Shown here piece by piece: positions 48,225 through 60,461 of a stretch of DNA of 64,000 nucleotides. Origin of the DNA: Lepturacanthus savala (lineage: Eukaryota > Chordata > Actinopteri > Scombriformes > Trichiuridae); assembly GCA_030544235.1 (NCBI GenBank), contig CM060466.1:5849092-5913091 (forward strand), in the 5' to 3' direction. Under the pieces are notes generated by a model. That model was not told the origin of the DNA and made no database searches. It saw nothing but the letters and a program-made list of their open reading frames with translations. Numbering within the stretch: position 1 is the stretch's first letter; every line of letters begins with the position of its first letter. The position numbers and the translations under genes are program-made.

Positions 48225-49052
48225 TCACCGTAAGCTTCCAAACACCTTCTCAAAACCCTCCTTGTCCACCACGCGTCCAAAATGAGTGGAGAAATACAAC
48301 GTATGGGGGCTGCTGAACCTCTTCAGCTTCAGTATGGTCTCGTTGGCGGAGTCCCCCGTGTCCGCGATGGTCATGACGTCTGAAACGGGCAGGTACACGT
48401 CGTGCCGCCGGCCCCAGAAGGTGAGGTGGGACACTTTGAGCGTGGACCGCGACGGGTCCAGGTACATCATCCCCACCACCCGGCGGAGGAAGTGACTGGT
48501 GGTGTACAGCATGACGCCGGCGAACAGCGCTATCCCGGTGGCGTAGCCGGCAAAATAGAAGGAAACGTCTCCGTGGAAGTAGAAGAAGTAGACGGGGGGC
48601 AGGACGATCACAGTGATGGCGGTTTGGAGCAGTTTTAGCCTGGACAGCGCGCTCAGGAGCTTAATGTGCGGGAAGGTGTAAATCATACTGTACTTCTGCG
48701 TGGACAAGTCCGAGTACCTTACCAGGGCTGTGACTTGAGGTACGAAGGGGCCACAGGAGCTCGGCTGGACCGGCGAGGGTCTGGATAAATGAGGCGGCAG
48801 AGCACCGGACGGACGACGGGTCAGCAGGCATGACCCTCGCCTACAGGACAGGAAGTGGGAGGTCAACCTGGGCAGCAACGCCGGCCGCATCTGTAAAAGG
48901 GTCGAGTGATGGTTAGCACCATGAGAAAATAAAATAAAGCTGCAAAAGAATTCTACAGGTGTTCGTGTTGGTTTTATGTCATTTGAACGTCACATGGAAT
49001 TTGCAATTTTTGACACAAAATGTCAAATGGTGCAACTGAAAAAGAATGATAA

Positions 49053-49111
<59 letters not shown>

Positions 49112-49821
49112 AAACACATACACACATAGGTGGTGAACAAAATACATTTAACTAGATTTTATAGAATTTAATTATTAGTTTAATAATCAAATGAGAGAAG
49201 TGTTGGATTGTTTTTCTTATTTTAGCAAAATGTCTTTTATTCTCTACTTAAAGGGATAGTTCAACATTTTTGAATATTTGAAAACAGCTTTTATCAATAA
49301 AAAACTAGGTTATTGCTATGATGTTTTCAAACTTTTAAAATAGTTGAACTATTCCTTTAACCATCTCAATTGTGAATATTTGCTTCCTTAATATTTAATG
49401 ATAGTAAAACAAGTCATTTGGTTGGGGTCCAGGAAGCTGTGATTAATACTTTTAACAATAATTTGATATAGTAATCAGTAGATTAATCCATTTAATTGTA
49501 TCCTTAATTATGCAAATAAAGCCATTTAGCTTTATTAATATACTTTAACTCTGACTAGCTAGATGCTGAATAGTCTCAACCAAAATATAATAAAGATTTG
49601 ACTGTGTGACAATAATGTTAATAAAATTAAAAGATATAACCGTGTATTTTGTTTTAAATAACTCTAACCTAACAATAAATACCTCACTGCTGTATAAATA
49701 CATGACTAAATACCGATTAAACTGAAGGCAGCAGTTAGCTTGTATGACTAATAATCCTTATTATATACATTATTTTTTAGATCTCTTGCAAATCAGTGAG
49801 AGCAACGTAAAAACTCACCAT
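48225..49821 (-). CDS. tmem186: Transmembrane protein 186, mitochondrial complex I assembly factor
   Basis: TMEM186 is a mitochondrial inner-membrane protein that takes part in assembling respiratory complex I (ND3 module / MCIA complex). The main exon (48225-48890) codes for 221 residues. Its N-terminus is rich in Arg, Ser and Leu and lacks acidic residues, as for a mitochondrial targeting signal. Two membrane helices follow (about 88-105 and 111-131). After them comes the conserved core SHFLRRVVGMMYLD...LTFWGRRHD, which parallels the human SYFLRRLVG and HLNFWGWRQD. The C-terminus (FGRVVDKEGFEKVFG) also matches the family. A splice acceptor (TTTTACAG) directly precedes the ATG at 48890. A donor (ATTATG|GTGAGT) ends an upstream exon at 49819, so splicing yields Met-Met-Arg with the first Met from exon 1 (49821-49819). 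Confidence 0.9.
49058..49108 (+). repeat. (TA)n microsatellite
   Basis: About 25 TA units inside the tmem186 intron. Confidence 0.95.
49248..49360. mobile_element. Short palindromic MITE flanked by TTAA
   Basis: The ends TTAAAGGGATAGTTCAAC and, reverse-complemented, TTAAAGGAATAGTTCAAC form near-perfect inverted repeats on a 113-bp element. This terminus type (AGGGATAGTTCA) is common in fish MITEs. It has no coding capacity. Confidence 0.75.
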
Positions 49822-50299
49822 AATATGGAGGAAAATAGAAACGAGAGTATTTTATTTCCTTCTTCTTCTTTTAAGAAATAAGATGTATGAAAGTCATGAA
49901 CATGGGTGTAAAAAGCTGAGACTGACAGAACACTTTGACCCGGATTTATTTCTTCTTCTTCTTCTTTGGGTTTTATTAGCAGTTAGCAAACAGCTAACAG
50001 GTGTATTACTGCCACCCATCGATCAGGGTTTGTAAAAATCATGTTTTTACGCCGTTTTTTGGCTTTTGTGTCCTCTAGTGGGAAACTCTGTAGCCGCCAT
50101 CAACTTTATATTCATCTTATTCGACATATTATTAAAAATGAAATGACAAAAATGACAAATAAATCCCGTAACTTCGCTGAAACTTCATGTTAAAAAGCGG
50201 AAATGAAACTTGCGGCAGAGCAGTCACGTGCATAGATTGATCGGTCACATCTATAGAGGAATCGATGCCGCAGTGGCCTCTGGGTCGCGCGTCAACGAT

Positions 50300-50311
50300 G
50301 CCGCCATCTTG
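50300..50311 (-). promoter_or_regulatory. YY1-type promoter motif (CAAGATGGCGGC) pointing to tmem186
   Basis: The plus strand reads GCCGCCATCTTG, so the motif is in the tmem186 direction, in a small CpG-containing patch with an E-box CACGTG (about 50225-50230) nearer the gene. YY1 motifs of this form usually sit just downstream of housekeeping-gene start sites. Confidence 0.5.
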
Positions 50312-51333
50312 GGAAGGTCAATTCGGCATAAAGTGACTTAAGTTTCAATAAAGTTTTTTTAAAGATATCGTTATAAGAGAATATGACAGAAATAAAGAGA
50401 AATAGACTGAACAATTCAAGAGAATAAACTCTTTTATTCTTCAATTTAAAACAAATATAATTTAATTGTGTTCATTACATCAAAGGAGCGTAATAATAAT
50501 TAATTGGAAAGAAGAATGTCCCCCACATGCAAACATATCTGATCAGGGATGTAATGAAACAAAAAAAAAATAGATTTTCACTAAAAAAAGAAGACATTTT
50601 ATGAGATATGGCAACCTTTTATTGATTACTTTAATTGTATTTTGCCTCTTGGCAATGGAAACATCTAAGATGTGTTTTTTATTATTTGTATTATTTTTTT
50701 TATATTTATTTATCTCTTTCTAGTTATTTCTTTTATTCATCCATTAATTCTAAGTACCTCCCCTTCCTTAAAGTGTTCTTCCGTAATATTGTATGTTGTT
50801 TATACACTTCTTTTATACACTTATGTTTAACAAAATAATGTTTGGAGTGATGTTTAACATAGAGATATACGTAGTTTATTATTACATATTTATAAAGCAA
50901 GTGCTTTGTTTTTTTTCCTCCATTGTAATTTGGTTATTACCCTTCTCTGGATCTTGTAATAACTCTTATGTATACCATACTACATGTATTACAGCTTCTG
51001 TTGAATTCCAACACATGAACACCTCATTCTGCTTAAAGAGGAACCAAGAGTGGAATAAAATCACCCAAGAACAATGATGCTGATTAAAAAAAAGGCTTAT
51101 TGCACCAAATATTGATTTCTGAACGCTTCTAAACATTAGTATTATATTGTTTTAAAATGAATGTGATCTAGTTTCTTTGCATTGTTTGAAGTCTGAAAAC
51201 ATTGCATCTTTTTTGTTATTTGGACCATTTGTCATTTTCTGCAAATAAATGCAGTAAACGATAATATTTTTATTTGGAATTTGGGATAAATGTTGTCAGT
51301 AGTTTACAGACTCAAACAAATCCTTTTACCCAA

Positions 51334-51401
<68 letters not shown>

Positions 51402-51480
51402 TTTAATTAATAATTTAAATTAGTTGAGAAATATAAACCTGAAAGTGCTTTTCATTCAGATAGGGACTATTTATTAGCCG
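50312..51480. other. Intergenic space between the divergent genes tmem186 and gde1
   Basis: AT-rich DNA with a (TA)n tract at 51340-51395. No exon or conserved motif was found; the open frames at 50635-51077 look like chance. Confidence 0.5.
51340..51395 (+). repeat. (TA)n microsatellite
   Basis: About 28 TA units, 100 bases ahead of the gde1 promoter patch. Confidence 0.95.
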
Positions 51481-51505
51481 TTCACGGGGCTAATCTTGAC
51501 CCTAC

Positions 51506-51517
51506 CAAGATGGCGGC
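51506..51517 (+). promoter_or_regulatory. YY1-type promoter motif for gde1
   Basis: CAAGATGGCGGC in the sense direction, within a CpG-containing patch (51480-51600) about 190 bases before the gde1 start codon. Confidence 0.55.
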
Positions 51518-51702
51518 CGCACTGACGTATAACGTCCCAACGGTCGACGTTAACGTCTCCGCTCGCATCCGCTACAGACGGCAGCCAGAAACACGTCCTG
51601 CTAGCTAGAAGCTCAGTAGCTCAGTAATGTGTATATTCAGAATATGTCAGTAATTCTCGGCTAATAACGGTCATTCTCCATTCTTCAGACCGGGGAGGCG
51701 AC

Positions 51703-54700
51703 ATGCTGCAGCTGGGGGACGAGCTGACCCTCTACTCGCTGGTCTTCGTGGTGGTCCTGCTGGGGACCCGGAGCCCGGTGTGGACCACCGTCCTCACCGC
51801 CTCCCTCTACCTCTTCCTGGCCGTGTTCCGGTTCCCCCAGGTGCCGGCCGGCCAGGCCCGGCAGGTGCTGCACCCGGCCAGGGCCGCGGTGGGCTCCGGT
51901 AAAGTGTCGGTGGTCGCCCACCGGGGCGGCGGCCACGACGCGCCGGAGAACACGATAGCGGCCTTGCGGGAGGTGAGAGAGCGGATTGGGGGGTTTTACA
52001 CATGCCGGTACCGGTACAACATAACGGAATGTCAGTTTATTTCATCCATGGTTCTGTTTAAATAGTAGTTCTGGGTCAGTTTTCTCGCATTTTGCTGTAA
52101 AAAATGATTGTAAAGCATCTTAATTCCCTTAATATACGAGCAGCATTGAGTTTTATTCATATATTACATGAAAAAACCTCAGATACAACAATAAATAAAG
52201 TATTTATCTGTAATAAAACACAATCTTACTGTTACAGCATCAATTTATATCATTAATATCCACATCATCAATACAATAAGCTAATAGTTTAATATAATAT
52301 CAGTAGCAGGGCTGCAACTAACCACTGTTTAGATATTTAATTTAGATTTAAACAGTTTGTGTGATTATTTAATTGGGTTCTTTATAATCTCCTTTCTAAA
52401 CATCTTACAGAATATATTCTTTATGTTCTGGAATGATCCTCAGTGGGATTTCTAGGATTTTATGGACAAATAATTGATCATTGAATTCTTATCTTATTAA
52501 TCACTTTTTTACCAAATAACTTCACAGATGTCAAACATTGTAAATCCAAAACCTCCTCCGTGTGATTTCCATGAACTTATGGACAAAAGATCAATCCTTG
52601 AACTTTATATTGCAGATAATTTACCTTATTTAGCATTTGTTCCCCTGATTAAGGTCATTTGTGTCTCGTTTTAAGTTTTAAATAAAGTATTTTTATCTGT
52701 AGTAAAAGACAATGTTAGATTGTTTTGTAATATTCTAACTATATTTGCTCTGTAACAGCAACATAAATTATTTCTGTAGTCACCTCACACGCTGTAGATT
52801 TGTTTTAATTCCAGGTTTAAGTCCAATAACCTTTGTGGTTGTAGAAATATCCCACATTTATTATCATTTATAGCAGGAAAACTGAAAAAATAAGCATTTA
52901 AAAGCACAGTAATATGAATCCCCTCTTGTTTAAATGCGACAATGTGGTTTTCTAGTGGTTTTCTACTTCAGTTTTCCTTCAGACAAGGATCATTACAACA
53001 GTTGTATCACAGAACAACAAGTAATTGTGTCAGATTCGACCGTAACTTTCCTGAAAGACAGTTTTTTCCCCTGTCGTGTATCATCAGGCCAGTAAGAACG
53101 GGGCTACGGGCGTGGAGCTGGATCTGGAGTTCTCGGCGGACGGCGTCCCGATACTGATGCACGACGAGACCGTGGACCGGACCACCAACGGGTCGGGACC
53201 GCTCGGCAAAATGAGATTCTCTGACCTGAGGAAACTGGATGCAGCTGCTAAACATAGACTCAGGTGAAAGAGGCTGATGCAGCTACATATAATCAGAATT
53301 AATATCTAATTATGGGACTAAATATATTGTTGAGGATGCTGAATGTAGTACAGCTGAGCTGAGCAGTATGAAAATATATATATAGATCAGGAAAATACAA
53401 ACAAGCCTATTCACACAGGATATTTACACAAAATAAGATCAATTAATATCAATATACACAGAACGTGAGTGTAAAAACAGACTCAGTCTTCTATATATAA
53501 TTATTTTTGTAAATTAAGTTTCAAACCAAATCACTAGTTGACATAAATTGTGCCGTTCAAAGATTTCATGCATATAATTATATCAGTTGAGTCACCAACA
53601 GTCATGTTGTGCATCTATTTCCTCTTATATTCTTTGCAGAAAATATCATTTTAATGATTATTATAGTTGCTGCTTGCACAAATATGACTATAAACAAATA
53701 TCTATTTATCCCATGTACAAAACTCTAAAAAAAATAGACTTGAATGATTAAATAGATACATACATCAGGGTTAAAAATCATAATAATTTGAATAAAATGA
53801 CTTTTTCCAGGAGGATTTGTCGTCTCCATGTGACAGGAACCTAAGTTTATTTGCTTAAAACCTTTTTTTTCTGAGTTGTTATTAGATAAAAAGCTGTATG
53901 AGTAACATTTAGATTTTTAATTTGAAGTATAAAACGACAGACATAGATGTATAAGCTCATAAATATATCTATTACCATGACGATAGGTGAACCAACATAT
54001 TGTCTAAGCGTTTACACACAGAGATTTATACAGATTGTCACATGCATTTCATCATAATCCAGGCCCAGAAAGATGTTTCTATTAATGAAGTTAATGAATT
54101 ATTTCCCTGGTGAGTAGAAATATTGTAGAGATCGCAGCATGACGTCTACGTTCTTCTCCACCAGGGAGACATTTGCCGGGGAGAAGGTGCCGACTCTGGA
54201 GGAGGCGGTGGAGGAATGCATCAAGCTGCAGCTCACCATATATTTTGATGTCAAAGGTCATCCAGACGAGGTGCTGACGGCGGAAACAAAGCCATCACAA
54301 CGCGGCCTGTGCCGGTTTAGTGCAACCCGCCGCCGTCGTATTTGTTGATTTAACGGATTTGTGCCCAGACACAGATCACAACCGTCTAAAAATAGATTTT
54401 TAAACGCTCATAATGCATCTGCAGGGGTTTGATAGGGTTGTTAAGATATTAAAAAACACAAATTGAGGGTTAACTGATAATTAGCTGCATCCCTTATCAT
54501 CAGCAGCGAGTCAGCGGCTTCTCTGCCAGACTCTTGACACATACTGAACAAACAGCGTCAGCTGCTCATCCATTAAGGACATTGCCACAGTCGAGTGATG
54601 TCGCAGCACGTATCCATCGCATGGAAACTCACTGCGTCATCACTAGTTACGTACTTCATGGGATCAATATGTTTGTTTTCGATGTGAAAACGCGACTGTT

Positions 54701-57700
54701 GTGTCACAGAAAGAAGCAGTGAGGTCAGTAAACTGCAGCGTTTGATCCTGATTATTAAAATAATGGCTGAAGTCTTCTTTTTTTTTCAAGTTTTTGGGAA
54801 AACACAAAAAAAACTTTATCAAATATGGACGTAGAACGTTGTGTCACTTATATTAACATTAATGAATAAAGTGACTCTTCAGGCCAGTTTATGAACGTTC
54901 TAGTGAGACTTTAGTCAACTTTAAACCTGGTTTAAGGTTAAATTATGTTAAATGAGTTAAATTAAACTAATGTCAGTTTCCTTTTTCATCACTTTCCAAA
55001 CTTCTATCTGTTTTTATTGATCGTAACTCGTCTCCAACGTCCAACTTTTTTAAATCTGAGATGTGGTGAATTATTAATGAAGTGATGACACGTGTTTAAT
55101 GGACTGAAGATGCTGGAACTTCCTTTTATTTCTTTATATTTAGCTGCATATTTATTGAATTTATTGATATACACAGCACTTTATATTCAATTATTACCAG
55201 TAGAAACTGATAAAAGAATCATTTCCATAGAAGCTCCTTGAAGCAGCTGCCATCATGAAACCTTGTTAAATTGTCATTTTAACCTGTTTTAGGTAAAAAA
55301 AAATAAAACAGTCTAAGTAAAATGTCCTTTATGGCATAAAGAGTCTGATCCTTTCAACTCAGGATTAATGTGATTTCACTAAAACGTTGCAGCATCATCA
55401 ACAGATGATTTAGGACAAAAACTCAAAGCATCAGTGAACTTTGAACCCGTCGGTGCGTCGTTCCTTACTCAGCACATTTTTACATCCGTAAGGAATGCGG
55501 AGCTGCAGAGGTGCTTGTTGTTTCAGGCCGTGACATTCTTGAGTCCAGTGTTTCTGACGCTCAGCTGCTAGTTACACACACACACACACACACACACACA
55601 CCGTAAACGGTCGATTCCCCTACAACTAACCATGTGGTTGTCGTCTTTCTCTCAGGCAGCTGCAGCCCTCACACACTTGTATAAGAACCATCCCGTCCTC
55701 TACAACAGCAGCATCGTCTGCTCCTTTGAGCCCAAAGTCATCTACAGGGTAAGAGGCTGCATCAAAGTGTGTTAAGTTCTGTGAAGTGAGTGTTACTGCA
55801 GCTGTAAACAGGTCCTGGAGTCATGCAGCTTTCCTGTTTGACTGCCTGACGGCTGCAGAACACAGGAACACTAAGTACTGACTGCACAGAACAACGTACG
55901 CAGCCGTCTGGTTTAGTCACATTCATTAACGCTGTGTTACAGCAAACTGCTGCACTTTGACTGTGGGAAGATGAACTTTGACTCCAGTTCCTGGAATTTA
56001 AGGTTCTGCACATGCAGAAATTAGTAAATATAGATATAGATAGAAGAAGGGAAATTCACTTGTCTTATCAGCAGTTTGGTACATTTAAATACAATAAAAA
56101 TACACTAAAGTAGATAAAAATCAAATAGAAATAAAAATGCTATGAAAATACTTCTACACAAAATAAGTAGGTAGATAAGGTGATGAGCAAGATGATAATA
56201 ATATAATAGTATAGTGTAATAATAGCAGTATATAAAAGCAATGCAGGTTTCACAGTGCACTTATAGTTATATAATAATAATATATTATAACATAATAGTA
56301 TAGTGTAATAACACTAACATAATACTAACCCTAACTTTACTAATAGCAGTATATAATAAGTACTGCAGGTTTCACAGTGCAGCTGTAGTATAATACTACT
56401 AATAATATAACTATATAATAGTAGAGTATAATAATAATTGAATAAAGTGTATAATATATTAGTATAGTATAATAATAGTTAGCATAACAGTGTAGTAATA
56501 GCAGTATATTAAAGGGCAGTGCGGGTTTCACAGTGCAGCTGTAGTATAATACTAATAATAATATAACTATATAGTAGTAGAGTATAATAATAATTGAATA
56601 AAGTATATAATATATTAGTATAGTATAATAATAGTTAGCAGTATAACAGTATATAAAAGGACAATGCAGGTTTCACAGTGCAGCTGTGGTTATGTAGTAA
56701 TAATAATAATATATTATAATATAATAGTATAATAACAGTAATATAGCAGTTCATTAATAGCAGAATATAAAATAGCAGTGCAGGTTTCACAGTGCAGCTA
56801 TATACTATATAATAGCTATATACTATAATATATACTATATAATAGTAGAGTATAATAATAATTGAATAAAGTATATAGTATATTAGTATAGTATAATAAT
56901 TAACATAATATACTTATAGCATTATATAAAAGGACAATGCACGTTTTACAGTGCACTTGTAGTTATATAATAATAATATATTATAACAACATAATAGTAT
57001 AGTATAATAATAATATAGCAGTTCATTAATAGCAGAATATAAAATAACTACAGGTTTCACAGTGCAGCTATAGTATAATACTACTAATAATATAACAATA
57101 TAGTATTATAATAATAATAATATAATAAAGTATATAATATATTAGAATAGTATAATAGTTAACACTATACTAATAGCATTATATACAATGAACTGAATTA
57201 TTTGAAGTTGTTTCTCTTGTATTCCTCATTTTATATATATATATATATATATATAGATATATTTATGGATATATTTATATAATGTATTCTGTCTGTCACC
57301 GGTCCAGATGAGGCAGAGTGACCCAAACGTGGTCACGGCGCTGACCCACCGGCCGTGGAGCGTGAGCCGGTTCGGAGACGGCGCCCCGCGTTTCTCGTCG
57401 CCGTGGAAACACCACTGGATGACGCTGATGGACATGCTGCTGGACTGGGCCCACCACCACGTGCTGTGGAAGCTCTGCGGCATCTCAGCCTTCCTGATTC
57501 AGAAGAACTTCGTCTCGCCGTGAGTTTTCACCAGTAACACCTAAACCGGTCCTATATATTCTCATCCTAACTAGAAGCTAATCGTGTGAAGTCGCTGCTT
57601 TTGTCCCGTCGGGTGATAAAAGTGCTTTGTCGTGTGCTGCCTGCAGGGACTACGTGCAGTACTGGGCCCAGAGGGGGGTGGAGGTGGTGGCCTGGACCGT

Positions 57701-57794
57701 TAACACCAACGTGGAGAAGGTTTATTACCAGGAGCTGCTGCATGTCAACTACATCACAGACAGTCTGGTAGAAGACTGCGACCCTCATTACTGA
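51703..57794 (+). CDS. gde1: Glycerophosphodiester phosphodiesterase 1
   Basis: GDE1 (MIR16) is a membrane enzyme that hydrolyses glycerophosphodiesters, including glycerophosphoinositol and N-acyl forms, to glycerol-3-phosphate and an alcohol. Six exons join in frame to 334 residues (human 331): 51703-51972, 53088-53263, 54165-54270, 55656-55748, 57308-57519 and 57647-57794, all GT-AG. Residues 8-44 hold two hydrophobic segments that anchor the N-terminus. The GDPD catalytic start AHRGG.HDAPENT gives His73, Arg74 and Glu82. It is followed by VELD.EFSADG (metal ligands Glu100 and Asp102) and MHDETVDRTT with His115. Exon 3 supplies TIYFDVKG and exon 5 TALTHRPWS and LCGISAFL. The C-terminus is WTVNTN...YITDSLVEDCDPHY. 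All key residues are present, so the enzyme should be active. Confidence 0.95.
51973..53087 (+). other. gde1 intron 1 with dispersed repeats
   Basis: Holds copies of the repeats also found at 42992-43140 (here 52150-52310) and 17190-17395 (here 52690-52880). Confidence 0.7.
54271..55655 (+). other. gde1 intron 3
   Basis: Contains an unexpanded copy of the AT-rich dispersed element (about 55090-55430; compare 27220-28205) and a (CA)n tract (55573-55601). No coding exon was seen. Confidence 0.7.
56200..57200 (+). repeat. Degenerate tandem repeat (about 110-170 bp) in gde1 intron 4
   Basis: The anchor GCAGGTTTCACAGTGCAGCT recurs, with variants, near 56245, 56366, 56524, 56668, 56780, 56950 and 57052. 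It is separated by (TAATA)-rich filler. About seven diverged units. Confidence 0.8.
57231..57254 (+). repeat. (TA)n microsatellite
   Basis: Short TA run, about 55 bases before gde1 exon 5. Confidence 0.85.
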
Positions 57795-58183
57795 AACTGA
57801 AATAATCCTCATTCATCGTCCATGTGCACTTTGATTGTTTACAGAGAAAATCATCATGACTGGTCTGGGTGCTCAACTCAAACAAAGAGGCCAAGTAGGA
57901 AGCTTCATTTCAATATTAGGATCATTTATCAGCCAGGTCCAGGCACCTGACTTGCATTTTTAAACGTTTTGTTTTTTCCACTTTGTTTTTTTTTTAAATT
58001 CAGTTTTAACATTTACAACATTGTTAAACATTTAATACTATGTGTTGGTAATAAGTGTCTATAATAGACCAGGATCAAACGTACTGTTTTCACCAACTCA
58101 GGACTGCTCTGATTTGTTGGGTTTTTTTCTGATTGTGTGCATCATACTGTCTTTAAAACCTGAGGAGATGGAGGTGATGAGAA

Positions 58184-58189
58184 AATAAA
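58184..58189 (+). terminator. Polyadenylation signal of gde1
   Basis: AATAAA, 390 bases after the stop codon, followed by the T/G-rich stretch CTGATGTCTGTCTGCTCTGT. Confidence 0.65.
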
Positions 58190-59220
58190 TGATTCACTAC
58201 CTTGTATGATACTGATGTCTGTCTGCTCTGTACAGACAATTCATTAGAAATGGGAACGCTGGCTCGTGTATCTAGGACAATTACATTTACAAAACTAGAC
58301 CTTAGACTTCATCTGATAAGAGTTTTGCATTTAAATGTATGGAGGACTGAACCTGCCCTGATCAAGAATAAATAAAAAATGACTAAATATACCAGTAAAT
58401 GTCCATATATGTTTAATTTTATATTCAATTAATTCATAAAATGTATGCATTTGTGTATGATTTTCCCATGCGTTTGATTTTTGTTTTATTTATTAATTTT
58501 AAAATGTTTAATGTATTCATTTCACCTCAATAATTTAAAATTTGAAATTAAATAAATTCAGGTGCAAAGGAAAATAACACAATAGGAAATAAATACTACT
58601 AAATTAAATAAATATTAATTCATTTTAAATTATAGCAGTCCTCTATACAAATGGTTCTTTATTCTGTCATTGTGGGATTAAAATAAAAATAAATTATTCC
58701 CCGTTTTTTCCCTGGACTCCACCACTGTAGAACACACAGTGGCTGTTAATTGGCTGGTTGTAGTTTGGACGGTTGATGATTGGTTTATCCTCATGGAGGC
58801 TCCAGATTAACCAGGACAGGTGAGTTTGGGGTGAGAGGGAGGTGAAGTTGTTGGATTTCACCTGCTGGATTAGTCTGTCTGAGCTGCTGCTGCTTGGCTG
58901 AGAAACACACACTCACACACTCACTGTATAAATATATTAAAAACAAGCCTATATAAATATATATGATAATAGTTGTAGGTTAATTCTAACTGGAAAGGGG
59001 AAGGGGGGAAAAACAATAACTAAAATTAAACTTATATAAGAATAAAAGTCCAAAGATTGAAATAAAAAACTAAACTTTGCATAAATCCACTATATATATA
59101 AATTGCAAAACGTCTGAAAAGGTTTTATTTAATAGGTAATTGATTCATAATCAACTCTACAAACTGTGCAGAGGAAACAGGTCACTTCTATTCTCCTGTT
59201 GGACTTTTCTTTGGTTTAAT
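58190..59220. other. Intergenic; nothing recognised
   Basis: AT-rich DNA between the gde1 polyadenylation site and the CRE-containing patch. A 72-codon minus-strand frame (58694-58912) has no recognisable motif. Confidence 0.45.
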
Positions 59221-59234
59221 AGGTGAAAGGTGAG

Positions 59235-59345
59235 CCGCCCCCCGCCCCTCCCCTAAAACCACGTTGGAGGGGCGTGTGGTGACGTCACGGAGGGGGGTTG
59301 CCCAGCTGCGTATCAGTCGACCGGAGGTAAACAGAAGCATCGAGA
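59235..59345. promoter_or_regulatory. Orphan GC-rich CRE-containing promoter-like patch
   Basis: A GC box (CCCCCCGCCCCTCCCC, about 59238-59253) is followed by a perfect palindromic CRE, TGACGTCA (59280-59287). CpGs and a donor-like CCGGAG|GTAAAC (about 59327) come next. It stands out from AT-rich surroundings. No coding exon follows directly. It may be an alternative upstream promoter for mcrip2 or serve a non-coding transcript. Confidence 0.35.
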
Positions 59346-59479
59346 GCGGAAATGGAGAGACTTCCGCTTCAAAATAAAAGCCTTACTAACGATACACGTT
59401 ATTACTAAAAAAAAACAGTTTGATTCCTCCAATGTATTAATTAAATGTTCAATTAATACAAATTAATTGATTCAATTAA

Positions 59480-59722
59480 GTTCTTTTTTTTTCAGTGTAA
59501 AACAATGGTTTTCCAATTTGCAGCGATAAATAATAACATCTAATAAATATATTTTATTAAGCAATGGTCACTGTGTTTTTATTGTATTGTGTTCAGCCAC
59601 ACTACAACAGAATGAGTGTGATGTCTCATGTCAAACAATGCTCTACTAATACTATGGAGCTGTGTTTACATGCTAATGTTCCTATTGTGGCATCAATAAA
59701 GTCTAATCTCATCTAATCTAAA
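59480..59722 (+). repeat. LINE-like 3' tail ending in a short tandem repeat
   Basis: Ends ATTGTGGCATCAATAAAGTC followed by (TCTAA)-type repeats, a common form of fish LINE 3' end. The 5' extent is not certain. Confidence 0.4.
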
Positions 59723-59807
59723 GGACTAACCAGCACTGTGAGGATGTGAAGTCTTTAAAGTCTATTGTCTTTAAAGATCTAAAGAGAATCGTAGCTCTAA
59801 GACAGAG

Positions 59808-59872
59808 GCGTTAAACTCAGTTTAGTTTACGGGCCACATGGAGCACAACGTGGGCCGGACCAGTTTAAAATA
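59808..59872 (+). repeat. Fragment of a dispersed transposon-derived repeat (GGGCCACAT...GGGCCGGACC)
   Basis: The sequence ACGGGCCACATGGAGCACAA and GTGGGCCGGACCAGTTTAAA is a common fish repeat motif, also recognisable by its GTTAAACTCA start. Confidence 0.5.
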
Positions 59873-60461
59873 CCAAATTTATCCCCTTGTTTTATTATGT
59901 AGGAGAAATGCATTTTAAATATTTACAGGATTAATTAACCTTCATTTTACAAATGAAGTAAAAATACAATCTTGAGATTGTCAAAGCTTTTTACAGTCTT
60001 TTAGTCCTTTAATGGGCTGATTCTGCACGTTTTAGACCCCTGATTATAATTTTGAGTTTTAGTGAATAACTAACAATCATGTCAATTTCACTGTTTAATT
60101 ATAGATTAAAATATAAAAATATCCAGTCTGTCAGTATTTTTAATCCTGATCTACTACACCACTAATCTGTAAAGTAGCATTTATGCAAGGTTCTTCTCTC
60201 ATTATAAACCACATTTTGTATTGCTCTCTATATCAAAATAATAATAATAAATGTATACAGATACATATACAGATATTCACTGCTGTCACTTGCAATATTT
60301 TGTATATAAATGGACACTTTTCATCAATCTTCTTACCTCATGTACAACTGAAGTAGTAGTACTTTACTATTTATAGTTGTATTTATATTATTATTATTTA
60401 TATTGCAATATATATACATTTTATTATTATTTTATCTACTTGTACTTGTTTTTTTCGCACC

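Larger units (their letters stand above)
48892..49818 (-). other. tmem186 intron
   Basis: AT-rich, holding a (TA)n tract (49058-49108) and a short palindromic MITE (49248-49360). No other exon was seen. Confidence 0.75.

Noticed and set aside
51685..51936. Minus-strand open frame opposite gde1 exon 1
   Set aside because: It is a shadow of the GC-rich gde1 coding exon.
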